Source: an uncultured Opitutia bacterium (GTDB lineage Bacteria; Verrucomicrobiota; Verrucomicrobiia; Opitutales; Opitutaceae). Taken from it: a stretch of DNA of 64,000 nt. The stretch lies in the NCBI GenBank assembly GCA_903834135.1, contig CAILHZ010000018.1, positions 62,001-126,000 on the forward strand, in the 5' to 3' direction. This document shows, piece after piece, positions 29,681 to 36,701 of this stretch (its first letter is position 1; each line of letters starts with the position of its first letter). The position numbers and the translations under genes were made by a program. Under the pieces are notes generated by a model. The model was not told the DNA's origin and searched no databases. It saw only the letters and a program-made list of their open reading frames with translations.

Positions 29681-29762
29681 TAATGCGCGTCTAAGTACGT
29701 TGCTTAAGTACTCATATAGGGATAAGCTTTTACACAAGATTAGTTATTCGAGGATAAACCCT

Positions 29763-31037
29763 ATGTCTAAAGCAGTTGTCTCTCAGCTTTACGATTCCGA
29801 AGTCTTTCGCATGGCCTGTAAGCAGTTCGATAGTGCTGCAGATGCGATTAATTTGCCCGATAATATTCGGGATAGAACAAAATATCCCAGACGCTGTTTG
29901 GCTGTTTCTATTCCAGTAAAACGCGATGACGGAAGTATCACAATTTTTGAAGGCTACCGTGTTCAACATAATCTCTCGACTGGACCTGCTAAAGGCGGAA
30001 TCCGTTTTCACGAACATGTTACCTTAGGAGAAGTTGCCGCTCTATCGATGTGGATGAGCTGGAAGTGCTCACTGGTGGGACTACCTTACGGTGGAGCTAA
30101 AGGGGGTGTGATTGTAAATCCACGCGAACTCTCCCTGCGAGAATTAGAGCATCTGTCTAGGCGTTACATGCAAGAGATGATTCATTTTCTAGGACCAGAC
30201 ATTGACGTAGCTGCTCCTGATGTAGGGACTAACGAGCAAATCATGGCCTGGATGATGGATACCTATTCTAATCATGTTGGCTACTTAGTGCCGGCAGTAG
30301 TTACTGGAAAACCGCTTTCAGTAGGTGGTTCAGAAGGAAGACGGGAAGCTACAGGTGCCGGAGTTGCGTATCTAATTAAGCATTACTTAATTGATATGAA
30401 GTTACCCATTGAGCAGGCCACTGTTGCTATACAAGGTTTTGGTAATGTGGGCAGTGAAGCAGCACTTGCTTTAAGTCAGTATGGGGCAAAAATTATTGCC
30501 ATATCTGATTACACGGGAGGAATATATAACCCTAAAGGAATAGACCTTAAAAAAGCACTCGCGTATCTTAGCTACGCAAAGGTGCTTAAAGACTTTGATG
30601 GTGGTGAAGCAATAAGTAATGAAGCACTGCTTGAATTACCCTGTACAGTGCTTGTACCTGCAGCCCTTGAGCGTGTAATAACGGAAATAAACGCTCCAAA
30701 ATTAAAATGTAAGCTCTTAGCTGAGGCTGCTAATGGCCCGACTACAAATGCGGCTGATAAAATCATTGAGCAACGAGGTGATATCGAAATCATTCCTGAC
30801 GTACTCTGCAATTCAGGAGGCGTAATTGTCTCGTATTTTGAATGGCTACAAAATCGCCAAAGCTATTACTGGAGTAGAGAAGAAGTGCTTTCTAAATTAA
30901 CAGGAATTTTAGATAAAGCGAAAGCCAGTGTGGAGTACCAAAAACGTAAATTTAAATTTAGCCGTAGACTCGCTGCCTTAACACTCGGCATTGCCCGCGT
31001 GGCTGAGGCCAAGGAAAGCCGAGGCTTATTTCCGTAA
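29763..31037 (+). CDS. Glutamate dehydrogenase (Glu/Leu/Phe/Val family)
   Basis: A 424-residue hexameric-type dehydrogenase interconverting glutamate and 2-oxoglutarate plus ammonia. It has the glutamate-binding PAKGGIRFHEHV and catalytic VGLPYGGAKGGVIVNP with its lysine, the APDVGTNEQIMAW segment, and the dinucleotide fold IQGFGNVGSEAA. The ATG at 29763 (MSKAVVSQLYDSE) is preferred over an in-frame TTG at 29700 because it fits the usual length. Cofactor preference is uncertain, with NAD more likely. The 3' end overlaps the convergent phosphatase gene by 12 bp. Confidence 0.92.
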   Translation: MSKAVVSQLYDSEVFRMACKQFDSAADAINLPDNIRDRTKYPRRCLAVSIPVKRDDGSITIFEGYRVQHNLSTGPAKGGIRFHEHVTLGEVAALSMWMSWKCSLVGLPYGGAKGGVIVNPRELSLRELEHLSRRYMQEMIHFLGPDIDVAAPDVGTNEQIMAWMMDTYSNHVGYLVPAVVTGKPLSVGGSEGRREATGAGVAYLIKHYLIDMKLPIEQATVAIQGFGNVGSEAALALSQYGAKIIAISDYTGGIYNPKGIDLKKALAYLSYAKVLKDFDGGEAISNEALLELPCTVLVPAALERVITEINAPKLKCKLLAEAANGPTTNAADKIIEQRGDIEIIPDVLCNSGGVIVSYFEWLQNRQSYYWSREEVLSKLTGILDKAKASVEYQKRKFKFSRRLAALTLGIARVAEAKESRGLFP

Positions 31038-31688
31038 GTTTTTCTCTATCACTTCAGGCAACTGACTTAAGGCAGTAATAAAGGCGTGAGCTCCTTGTTT
31101 TACTTTCTCGCGAATAACTACCCCACCAAAGCCAACAAACAGATCCACACTTGCCTGTGTTTCTAAATCACTGACCCCATCGCCTATCATCACGATTTGC
31201 TTAGGGTTAAATTCTTTTCTTAAACGCTCTATAACTTCAGGTTTACCACCTGAGCGAGTTGTTGGGTAATCCTTATTAAAGCCCGTGTAGTTACCCTCCT
31301 TATCAAAATACAAATCTACGGCCTCAATACGTGAAATTCTAAGCGCCTTAGCTAAAGGCTCAATAGCCTGCTTAAAGCCGCCGCTAATTATCAGCGGCGT
31401 CCATCCCTGAGCCACTAAAGCCTTAAGACAGTCTGCTACGCCCTCAACTTGAGTCTGAAGGTAACAAGTACCCACCGCCTGAACATCACTTCGTGTAGGC
31501 TTTATAATGTCTAGGCGCTTTCCAAATACTTGCTGAACGGGAATTTTTCCGTCCATAGCCTCGTGCGTCATAGCCTCCACTTGCTTGAAGACTTCAGGAC
31601 CACGTACCCGAGCAAGCTCATCAATGCCTTCGATAGTACTTAGGGTACTATCACAATCAAAACAGATCAGTTTAGGCTGTGAGGTCAT
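31026..31688 (-). CDS. SerB-like HAD phosphatase
   Basis: A 220-residue HAD-superfamily phosphatase with the phosphoserine-phosphatase signature: DCDSTLSTIEGIDELA at the N-terminus (nucleophile Asp11, acid Asp13), SGGFKQAIEPLA in motif II and MIGDGVSDLETQ in motif IV. It most likely removes phosphate from L-phosphoserine in serine synthesis, though related enzymes act on other small phosphates. The ATG follows immediately after the T run of a terminator hairpin, so how it is transcribed and translated is unclear. Confidence 0.85.
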   Translation of the reverse strand: MTSQPKLICFDCDSTLSTIEGIDELARVRGPEVFKQVEAMTHEAMDGKIPVQQVFGKRLDIIKPTRSDVQAVGTCYLQTQVEGVADCLKALVAQGWTPLIISGGFKQAIEPLAKALRISRIEAVDLYFDKEGNYTGFNKDYPTTRSGGKPEVIERLRKEFNPKQIVMIGDGVSDLETQASVDLFVGFGGVVIREKVKQGAHAFITALSQLPEVIEKNLRK

Positions 31689-31717
31689 AAAAAAACCCGC
31701 CTGTTTATGGGGCGGGC
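31689..31717 (-). terminator. Rho-independent terminator after rpmE2
   Basis: On the minus strand, a 6-bp GC-only stem (CCCGCC / GGCGGG, plus-strand positions 31696-31701 and 31711-31716) with a 9-nt loop is followed by seven T at 31695-31689. It would end the rpmJ2-rpmE2 transcript. The T run touches the start codon of the downstream phosphatase. Confidence 0.82.
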
Positions 31718-31739
31718 TTTGTAAAGAGATTTAAGCAGC

Positions 31740-31994
31740 TTACTTCTTTGTAGAAACGCGCTTGAACTTCGTTGTGAACTTTTCAACCCGGCCTGCTGTG
31801 TCAACCAAGCGCTTTTCGCCGGTATATGCAGGATGGGAGTCCATGGAGATGTCTCGGATTACTATGAAGTAATCTTGGCCGTCGATTTTTTCGACACGAG
31901 CGGACTTCATTGTTGAGCGGGTCAGGAAACGTTTTCCTGTACCGACATCAAGGAAGCAGACATTATTAAGAGAGGGATGGCCTTCAGCTTTCAC
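31740..31994 (-). CDS. rpmE2: Ribosomal protein L31, type B (zinc-independent)
   Basis: An 84-residue bL31 of the type-B form. It has HPSLNNVCFLDVGTGKRFL near the start, DSHPAYTGEKRLVDTAGRV in the middle and a basic tail. The zinc-binding CXXC pair of type A is absent, and only one Cys is present. The start is GTG at 31994, matching the family's N-terminal spacing (M-x4-HP). It lies 18 bp downstream of rpmJ2. In other bacteria the type-B paralogues replace zinc proteins under zinc starvation. Here it could be the only copy. Confidence 0.94.
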   Translation of the reverse strand: MKAEGHPSLNNVCFLDVGTGKRFLTRSTMKSARVEKIDGQDYFIVIRDISMDSHPAYTGEKRLVDTAGRVEKFTTKFKRVSTKK

Positions 31995-32012
31995 GTATTA
32001 TATTGGGTTAAA

Positions 32013-32138
32013 TCAACCTTGCCGCGCTTTATAGCGAGGATCGGTTTTGTTGATCACATAGATCTTGCCACGACGACGCACGACTTGGCAGTCAGGGTGA
32101 CGCTTCTTGGCGGATTTGATCGAAGATACGACTTTCAT
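32013..32138 (-). CDS. rpmJ2: Ribosomal protein L36, type B
   Basis: A 41-residue basic protein: it starts [20 protein letters not shown] and continues [21 protein letters not shown]. It closely follows the pattern of the zinc-independent L36 (Escherichia coli YkgO type), including HPDCQ and the YVI-x-K-x-(D/N)PR-K/R segment. It lacks the CXXC and Cys/His zinc site of type A. It lies directly upstream of type-B rpmE2, the arrangement of the ykgM-ykgO pair in enterics. A run of eight G sits 25 nt upstream of the start. Confidence 0.92.
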   Translation of the reverse strand: MKVVSSIKSAKKRHPDCQVVRRRGKIYVINKTDPRYKARQG

Positions 32139-32198
32139 AAAAGGTACAAAAAAAGAGATACACCCCCCCCTCTGTCAATGCAAATGCCCTAAATAACC

Positions 32199-32753
32199 TT
32201 AATTATCCTGCGGATCCTCAGGCTCTTCCGCAAAAAGCCTCCATTCTTCCCCCTTACCCTTCAATACGTTACGCCAAAGGGTCTGATCGGGATCATAAGT
32301 AAATAGATCTGAGGGAATTGGGGATACAATCCAGGTACTTGCCTTTAATTCACCCTTTAACTGGCCCTTACCCCATCCAGAATAGCCCAGATAGGCCCTA
32401 ACGTGGGTATTCTCTTCCGTGAGTAGAGCAGTTGCCTTCTCAGGGTCTAAACCTACATGAAACTGAAACCCGGTCGTTCTAACCTGCCAGGCTGCCAGTA
32501 TCAGCTGATTCGTTTCTACCGGACCACCTGTAAAGACAGGTACGGAGGTAAGTTCGCTAAGAGCAAACTCACCACCCAATTGACCCAGTGTTTTTCCACA
32601 AGGACGATTTAGGACAACCCCAAGAGCACCCTCGTCACTATCTGAAGTCATAAGCACTACCGTGCGCTTAAAATTAGGATCCTTTAAAATAGGATTTGCG
32701 ATTAGCAGTGATCCTGCAAGGCACTGAGGTGAACTTTTTATACCTTCGCGCAT
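32199..32753 (-). CDS. YqgE/AlgH family protein
   Basis: A 184-residue protein of the UPF0301 family. The N-terminal SLLIANPILKDPNFKRTVVL, the GALGVVLNRPCGKTL block, FTGGPV and YLGYSGWGKGQLKGEL are all standard. The molecular role is unsettled. In Pseudomonas AlgH was linked to alginate regulation. It lies 24 bp downstream of the dCMP deaminase gene on the same strand, probably within one operon. Confidence 0.93.
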   Translation of the reverse strand: MREGIKSSPQCLAGSLLIANPILKDPNFKRTVVLMTSDSDEGALGVVLNRPCGKTLGQLGGEFALSELTSVPVFTGGPVETNQLILAAWQVRTTGFQFHVGLDPEKATALLTEENTHVRAYLGYSGWGKGQLKGELKASTWIVSPIPSDLFTYDPDQTLWRNVLKGKGEEWRLFAEEPEDPQDN

Positions 32754-32777
32754 CCCGTTAAAATTGATGAGTAAAAA

Positions 32778-33251
32778 TTAAAGTTTTAAAATCTTAACAC
32801 CAGACTCTGTGAGCAGTGGAGCAACAAGCGTGTCATTATGATAATCGGTATGATACCGAACTTCTGAAATACCAGAAGCAGCTAAAATTTTAGCACAGTT
32901 AATGCAGGGGTAATGCGTCACATACGCAACGCAGCCTTCAACAGAACTTCCACGGCGTGCTGCATCGGCAATTGCATTTTGTTCAGCATGTACCGTTGCT
33001 TGTTCGTGACCATCGCGAAGTCGAGATACGTGAGGCGTGCCTGGTAGATAGCCATTATAACCTGCTGCAACGATTCTGTTTTTACGCTGGCCACCCGTCA
33101 CAATTACACAGCCTACATGCAAGCGCTCACAGTTAGAACGTGTAGACATCAGTACAGCCGTAGCCATAAAGTACTCGTCCCAAGAAGGACGATGAGGAAA
33201 GCTTTTGGCAGCTTCGATGATTAGTTTAACTGGGCTCTTTTTCTTCTTCAT
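32778..33251 (-). CDS. dCMP deaminase (ComEB-like cytidine/deoxycytidylate deaminase)
   Basis: A 157-residue zinc-dependent deaminase: HAEQNAI with His88 and Glu90, and PCINCAKIL with Cys116 and Cys119, form the catalytic zinc site. The preceding VGCVIV and TRSNCERLHVG segments match the dCMP deaminase/ComEB group, which supplies dUMP for thymidylate synthesis. The N-terminal lysine run is unusual but short. It lies between the AbrB-like gene and the AlgH gene. Confidence 0.92.
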   Translation of the reverse strand: MKKKKSPVKLIIEAAKSFPHRPSWDEYFMATAVLMSTRSNCERLHVGCVIVTGGQRKNRIVAAGYNGYLPGTPHVSRLRDGHEQATVHAEQNAIADAARRGSSVEGCVAYVTHYPCINCAKILAASGISEVRYHTDYHNDTLVAPLLTESGVKILKL

Positions 33252-33280
33252 ACGCTATGGTTAAATCTTGGCTCGGCGGT

Positions 33281-33538
33281 TTACATAGCGCAATCAAATG
33301 AAATCATTGATTTTGCCAGTCCACTCAGAGCGTTTCGGTGTCTACAACTAATGCTGTCTGCAATTCGCACCTTTTTACTACATTCACCTTTATTTGAGGT
33401 TATTGATACACATTCATCCGTAGAATTAGCAAAGTAAACAAAATCACCTTCTTTTATTCGTAGTAAATCAACTAATTTAGCAGGTAGTCTAAAAACCAGT
33501 AAAGTCTGTATTGTAATGACTTTCGATCCAATAAACAT
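33281..33538 (-). CDS. AbrB/MazE-like DNA-binding protein
   Basis: An 85-residue protein whose first half fits the SpoVT-AbrB swapped-hairpin fold: GSKVITIQTLLVFRLPAKLV then DLLRIKEGDFVYFANS, paralleling the family's VT-x-KGQVTIP-x4-R-x2-LGIKEGD. The second half is Cys- and Ser-rich and not recognised. Such proteins are antitoxins or transition-state regulators. No toxin gene adjoins it. It is 29 bp upstream of the dCMP deaminase gene and co-directional. It may be a free-standing regulator. Confidence 0.5.
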   Translation of the reverse strand: MFIGSKVITIQTLLVFRLPAKLVDLLRIKEGDFVYFANSTDECVSITSNKGECSKKVRIADSISCRHRNALSGLAKSMISFDCAM

Positions 33539-33667
33539 GTGTGTAAATTAATAGCATGAAATGAGTTTATCAAGGTGCTTTCTAATGATGAAAAACATGC
33601 AACCTAACGATAATCCCAATCCTTGATCCGCTTGCCAGCCGATGTATTAAACGCTTAAGTCAAGAGT

Positions 33668-34420
33668 ATGCCTACACTGCATGACCTTGTCTCTTACTGT
33701 GATACACGCACAAACCGTGCAGCCTTTAAAGACTATCCAGGCGCATTAAACGGCCTACAATTCTCAAATAATGGCAAGGTAACTAAAATCGGTGCAGCTG
33801 TAGATGCAGGTGTTATTCCCTTTCAAAAAGCAATTACTGAAAAAGTAGATTTTTTAATCGTACATCATGGCATGTTCTGGGATATGCCGCGTCCCATCAC
33901 TGGTCCTGTCTATGAACGTTTCACAACATTGATGGCTGGAAATTGCGCCGTGTACTCAAGTCACCTCCCCCTTGATGCACACACAGAGATTGGCAATAAT
34001 GCGCTCCTTGCCAAGCAACTTAGCCTAAAGCCAAGTCGTGGCTTTATACCAAATGAAGGTGGAGATATTGGTCTTATCACAGAGAATACACTCTCACGTG
34101 AAGAATTAAAACTTCGCCTTCAAAAGCACTACACTCACGTCACTGCAATTGAGTACGGCTCTTCTACTCCAAAAGAAATTGCAATATGCAGTGGCAGTGG
34201 TTCCAGTGCGCTACCTATAGCAATAGCTTCGGGAGCAGATACCCTAATCACAGGAGAATTAAGAGAAGAACATTTTAATTTAGCTCAAGAAGCTAAGCTA
34301 AACCTTTATCTATGCGGTCACTATGCTACTGAAGTGCATGCAGTTAAAGCACTGGCTGAAGAACTCGCCAAGAAGTTCTCCATACCTTGGACTTTTATAT
34401 CCACCGAAAATCCGCTTTAA
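33668..34420 (+). CDS. Nif3-like dinuclear metal centre hexameric protein
   Basis: A 250-residue member of the NIF3/YbgI family. Metal ligands are visible in IVHHGMFWD, YSSHLPLDAHTEIGNNALL and the late LCGHYATEVHAVKALAEEL. The N-terminal ALNGLQFSN segment is also typical. The function is debated; suggested roles include GTP cyclohydrolase I type 2-like and metal handling. The gene begins a plus-strand pair with aroQ, separated by 31 bp. Confidence 0.9.
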   Translation: MPTLHDLVSYCDTRTNRAAFKDYPGALNGLQFSNNGKVTKIGAAVDAGVIPFQKAITEKVDFLIVHHGMFWDMPRPITGPVYERFTTLMAGNCAVYSSHLPLDAHTEIGNNALLAKQLSLKPSRGFIPNEGGDIGLITENTLSREELKLRLQKHYTHVTAIEYGSSTPKEIAICSGSGSSALPIAIASGADTLITGELREEHFNLAQEAKLNLYLCGHYATEVHAVKALAEELAKKFSIPWTFISTENPL

Positions 34421-34451
34421 GTTTTTATAAAAATAGAGATACTTTTAAGTT

Positions 34452-34880
34452 ATGAAGAAGCTCGCAGTGCTCAATGGCCCTAATCTCGATCGCCTCGGCA
34501 AAAGAGAACCAGAGATCTATGGCAAAGAAACATTAGCCGATTTAGAGGCAGCACTGCGTAGAAATTTTTCGGGCAATGCAGAATTCACTTTTTTCCAGTC
34601 TAATCACGAAGGTGCTTTAATTGATCACATTGCAGCATTAGCGGAAGCCAAGTTTGACGGTATTATTATTAATCCAGGTGGCTTCACTCATACGAGTGTA
34701 GCACTACGTGATGCTTTAGCAGGTTCAGGTCTTAAAGCTGTAGAAGTGCATATTTCTAATATCTACAAAAGAGAAGAATTTAGGCACACGTCATTAACTG
34801 CTCCTGCCTGTGTTGCTGTTATTAGTGGCTTAGGCCTTGAAGGCTATCACGCTGCCATCCGCTATTTTTTAAGTCTTTAA
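34452..34880 (+). CDS. aroQ: 3-dehydroquinate dehydratase, type II
   Basis: A 142-residue shikimate-pathway enzyme. Landmarks: LNGPNLDRLGKREPEIYG with the catalytic Tyr23, FQSNHEGALIDHI, INPGGFTHTSVALRDAL with the catalytic Asn and His, and EVHISNIYKREEFRHTSL. The length and all motifs are standard. The stop is 2 bp before the end of convergent pgpA. Confidence 0.97.
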   Translation: MKKLAVLNGPNLDRLGKREPEIYGKETLADLEAALRRNFSGNAEFTFFQSNHEGALIDHIAALAEAKFDGIIINPGGFTHTSVALRDALAGSGLKAVEVHISNIYKREEFRHTSLTAPACVAVISGLGLEGYHAAIRYFLSL

Positions 34881-34882
34881 AC

Positions 34883-35386
34883 TTAGAAAAAAAGTCGGAT
34901 TAGGTGGAGGCTCACGCAAGCAGCAAGTGCTGCTACTAAATCGTCTATAACAACACCCCAACCTGCGTTAAGTTTTTGTAATTTTGTAATCCCAAAGGGT
35001 TTTAAAATGTCGTAGATCCTAAATAGGATAAAGCCTACGAGTAGAACGATCCACTCAGATGTCGCACCCTTTAGCGAATTGTACCCTAAAAAAACTAAAG
35101 GCATTGCAACAAATTCATCTAAAATTACTTCCCCTGGATCTGATTTGCCGAGACGAATTTCTGCTTCACCACAAAAAGCTACAGCTACATACGAAGCAGC
35201 AGCCGTAAGTAGTATCGTTTGCAAAAAGTCTAAGTGAGAAAAAAAGAGTAAAAAATAAAATACCCCAGCAAGTGAACCCCAGGTACCAGGAGCCGGCAAT
35301 TTACTGCCTAGTGGTCCTAAGCGTGCAATGGAAAGAATAACACGGCTTGATAAAACGCTAGGCCACTTAGGTTGGACAAGCTTCAT
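34883..35386 (-). CDS. pgpA: Phosphatidylglycerophosphatase A
   Basis: A 167-residue membrane enzyme that removes phosphate from phosphatidylglycerophosphate. Hallmarks: the early GSKLPAPGTWGSLAGV motif, DPGEVILDEFVAMPLVF with acidic residues, and the C-terminal GWGVVIDDLVAAL. Four hydrophobic segments are seen. It follows pgsA by 5 bp on the same strand, so both steps from CDP-diacylglycerol to phosphatidylglycerol are encoded in one unit. Confidence 0.94.
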   Translation of the reverse strand: MKLVQPKWPSVLSSRVILSIARLGPLGSKLPAPGTWGSLAGVFYFLLFFSHLDFLQTILLTAAASYVAVAFCGEAEIRLGKSDPGEVILDEFVAMPLVFLGYNSLKGATSEWIVLLVGFILFRIYDILKPFGITKLQKLNAGWGVVIDDLVAALAACVSLHLIRLFF

Positions 35387-35391
35387 TGCAC

Positions 35392-35997
35392 TTAAGAAGC
35401 AAACACGACACTCCTAAATTTAGAAATATATCTCCAACCAGACCACACTGCTAAGACTGTACCTAGTATAAATATATATTCACCGATATGCTGAATGACT
35501 GCAGTACTTGCATCACAGTTTTGCCCAATAAGGTGTGCTAAATCACGTCCAATCATCGGAGCACCTAGCAAAAAACCTAACGCAATTAATTGAGTTAACG
35601 TTTTTGATTTTCCGCCGCTATCTGCTGAAACGATTACACCCTTTGCAGCTGCTACCATTCGCATACCAGTGACCATAAATTCTCGACACAAAGTAATTAA
35701 GGTAAGAGCAATTGCTATTTCATGTTTAGGTTCAGGAACAAACTGTGCACTTCCCACAAGAGCTATAACAAGCCCCATGACCATAATTTTATCAATTAGG
35801 GCGTCCATTAATTTCCCGAATGTTGTAACTTGTTGCCACTTACGAGCCAAGTAACCATCCAGCCAATCACCTACTGCAGCTAGAATAAATAAAATGAAAG
35901 CCAATGTAGCCGAACCTATCCAATCACAGTACATTAAAGCCGCTATTATAAACATCAGCGGTATACGTGATAAGGTGATCAGATTAGGCAGATTCAT
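35392..35997 (-). CDS. pgsA: CDP-diacylglycerol-glycerol-3-phosphate 3-phosphatidyltransferase
   Basis: A 201-residue CDP-alcohol phosphatidyltransferase. The DG-x2-AR-x8-G-x3-D-x3-D motif is intact in DGYLARKWQQVTTFGKLMDA plus LIDK. N-terminal NLPNLITLSRIPLMF is typical of PgsA. About five or six membrane segments are present. It makes phosphatidylglycerophosphate, the substrate of PgpA encoded 5 bp downstream. The insert around residues 150-175 is moderately long but fits the family. Confidence 0.93.
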   Translation of the reverse strand: MNLPNLITLSRIPLMFIIAALMYCDWIGSATLAFILFILAAVGDWLDGYLARKWQQVTTFGKLMDALIDKIMVMGLVIALVGSAQFVPEPKHEIAIALTLITLCREFMVTGMRMVAAAKGVIVSADSGGKSKTLTQLIALGFLLGAPMIGRDLAHLIGQNCDASTAVIQHIGEYIFILGTVLAVWSGWRYISKFRSVVFAS

Positions 35998-36112
35998 CTA
36001 TTTGGCTAAGCGTGAGTTTTACCCGACAAGAAAACACCCTTAGTGGCATTAAAGGCAAGTATAGACCAGAGTTGCGAAGCAGTTCAGTTTATGTTCTTAT
36101 ATACGTGCTCGC

Positions 36113-36592
36113 ATGAAACACTGCATCTATCCTGGAACTTTTGACCCCATTACTTATGGGCATCTTGATGTACTCTCACGTGCAGCCAAACTCTTTGATC
36201 AAGTCACAATCGCAATAGCAGATAATGCAGGTAAAGAGCCTATATTTAGCGCCAAAGAACGCTTCGACCTAGTTAAAAGTAACGTAGCAAAGTTTCCAAA
36301 TGTTAAAGTTGTTGGCTTCAAAGGTCTTTTGGTCGATTTAGCTAGGGAGCAAAATGCAGACGCTATCATACGTGGCTTAAGAGCACTTTCTGACTTTGAG
36401 TTTGAATTCAATATGGCTCTTATGAATCGGCATTTAGAGCCTAAATTAGAAACTCTCTTCGTAATGCCTAACGAGCAGTTTAGCTATACTAGTTCAAGCT
36501 TAGTTAAGCAGGTCGCTAAATACGGCGGTGACGTGAATCATTTTGTACCGCCGGATGTAGCAGCAGCCTTAAAAAAGGCCTATAAAATTTAG
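36113..36592 (+). CDS. coaD: Phosphopantetheine adenylyltransferase
   Basis: A 159-residue nucleotidyltransferase for the penultimate step of coenzyme A synthesis. YPGTFDPITYGHLD carries the (T/H)xGH motif with His17. The C-terminal segment FSYTSSSLVKQVAKYGGDVN is the usual ISS-x-LVKEVA-x3-G motif. The length is standard. A candidate terminator follows within 100 bp. Confidence 0.97.
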   Translation: MKHCIYPGTFDPITYGHLDVLSRAAKLFDQVTIAIADNAGKEPIFSAKERFDLVKSNVAKFPNVKVVGFKGLLVDLAREQNADAIIRGLRALSDFEFEFNMALMNRHLEPKLETLFVMPNEQFSYTSSSLVKQVAKYGGDVNHFVPPDVAAALKKAYKI

Positions 36593-36626
36593 TGTCACTT
36601 TTTGTCACCTATGCCGTCTAAGAGGT

Positions 36627-36688
36627 TGCAGGCGTATAGGTTTGGGAAAACTCAAGCTGAAGGCTTAATAGCTATAGCCTGCATTTTT
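36627..36688 (+). terminator. Candidate terminator after coaD
   Basis: A long-looped stem: TGCAGGC at 36627-36633 pairs with GCCTGCA at 36677-36683, extended past a one-base bulge by TATAG/CTATA. Five T follow at 36684-36688. A short inner hairpin (AAGC/GCTT) fills the loop. It ends 13 bp before the macA-like start. It is more complex than a standard terminator and could also be a leader element. Confidence 0.5.
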
Positions 36689-36701
36689 CACTTATACACG
36701 T

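Noticed and set aside
33281-33538. Toxin-antitoxin module
   Set aside because: The AbrB-like protein has no adjacent toxin gene. The next genes are dCMP deaminase and NIF3.
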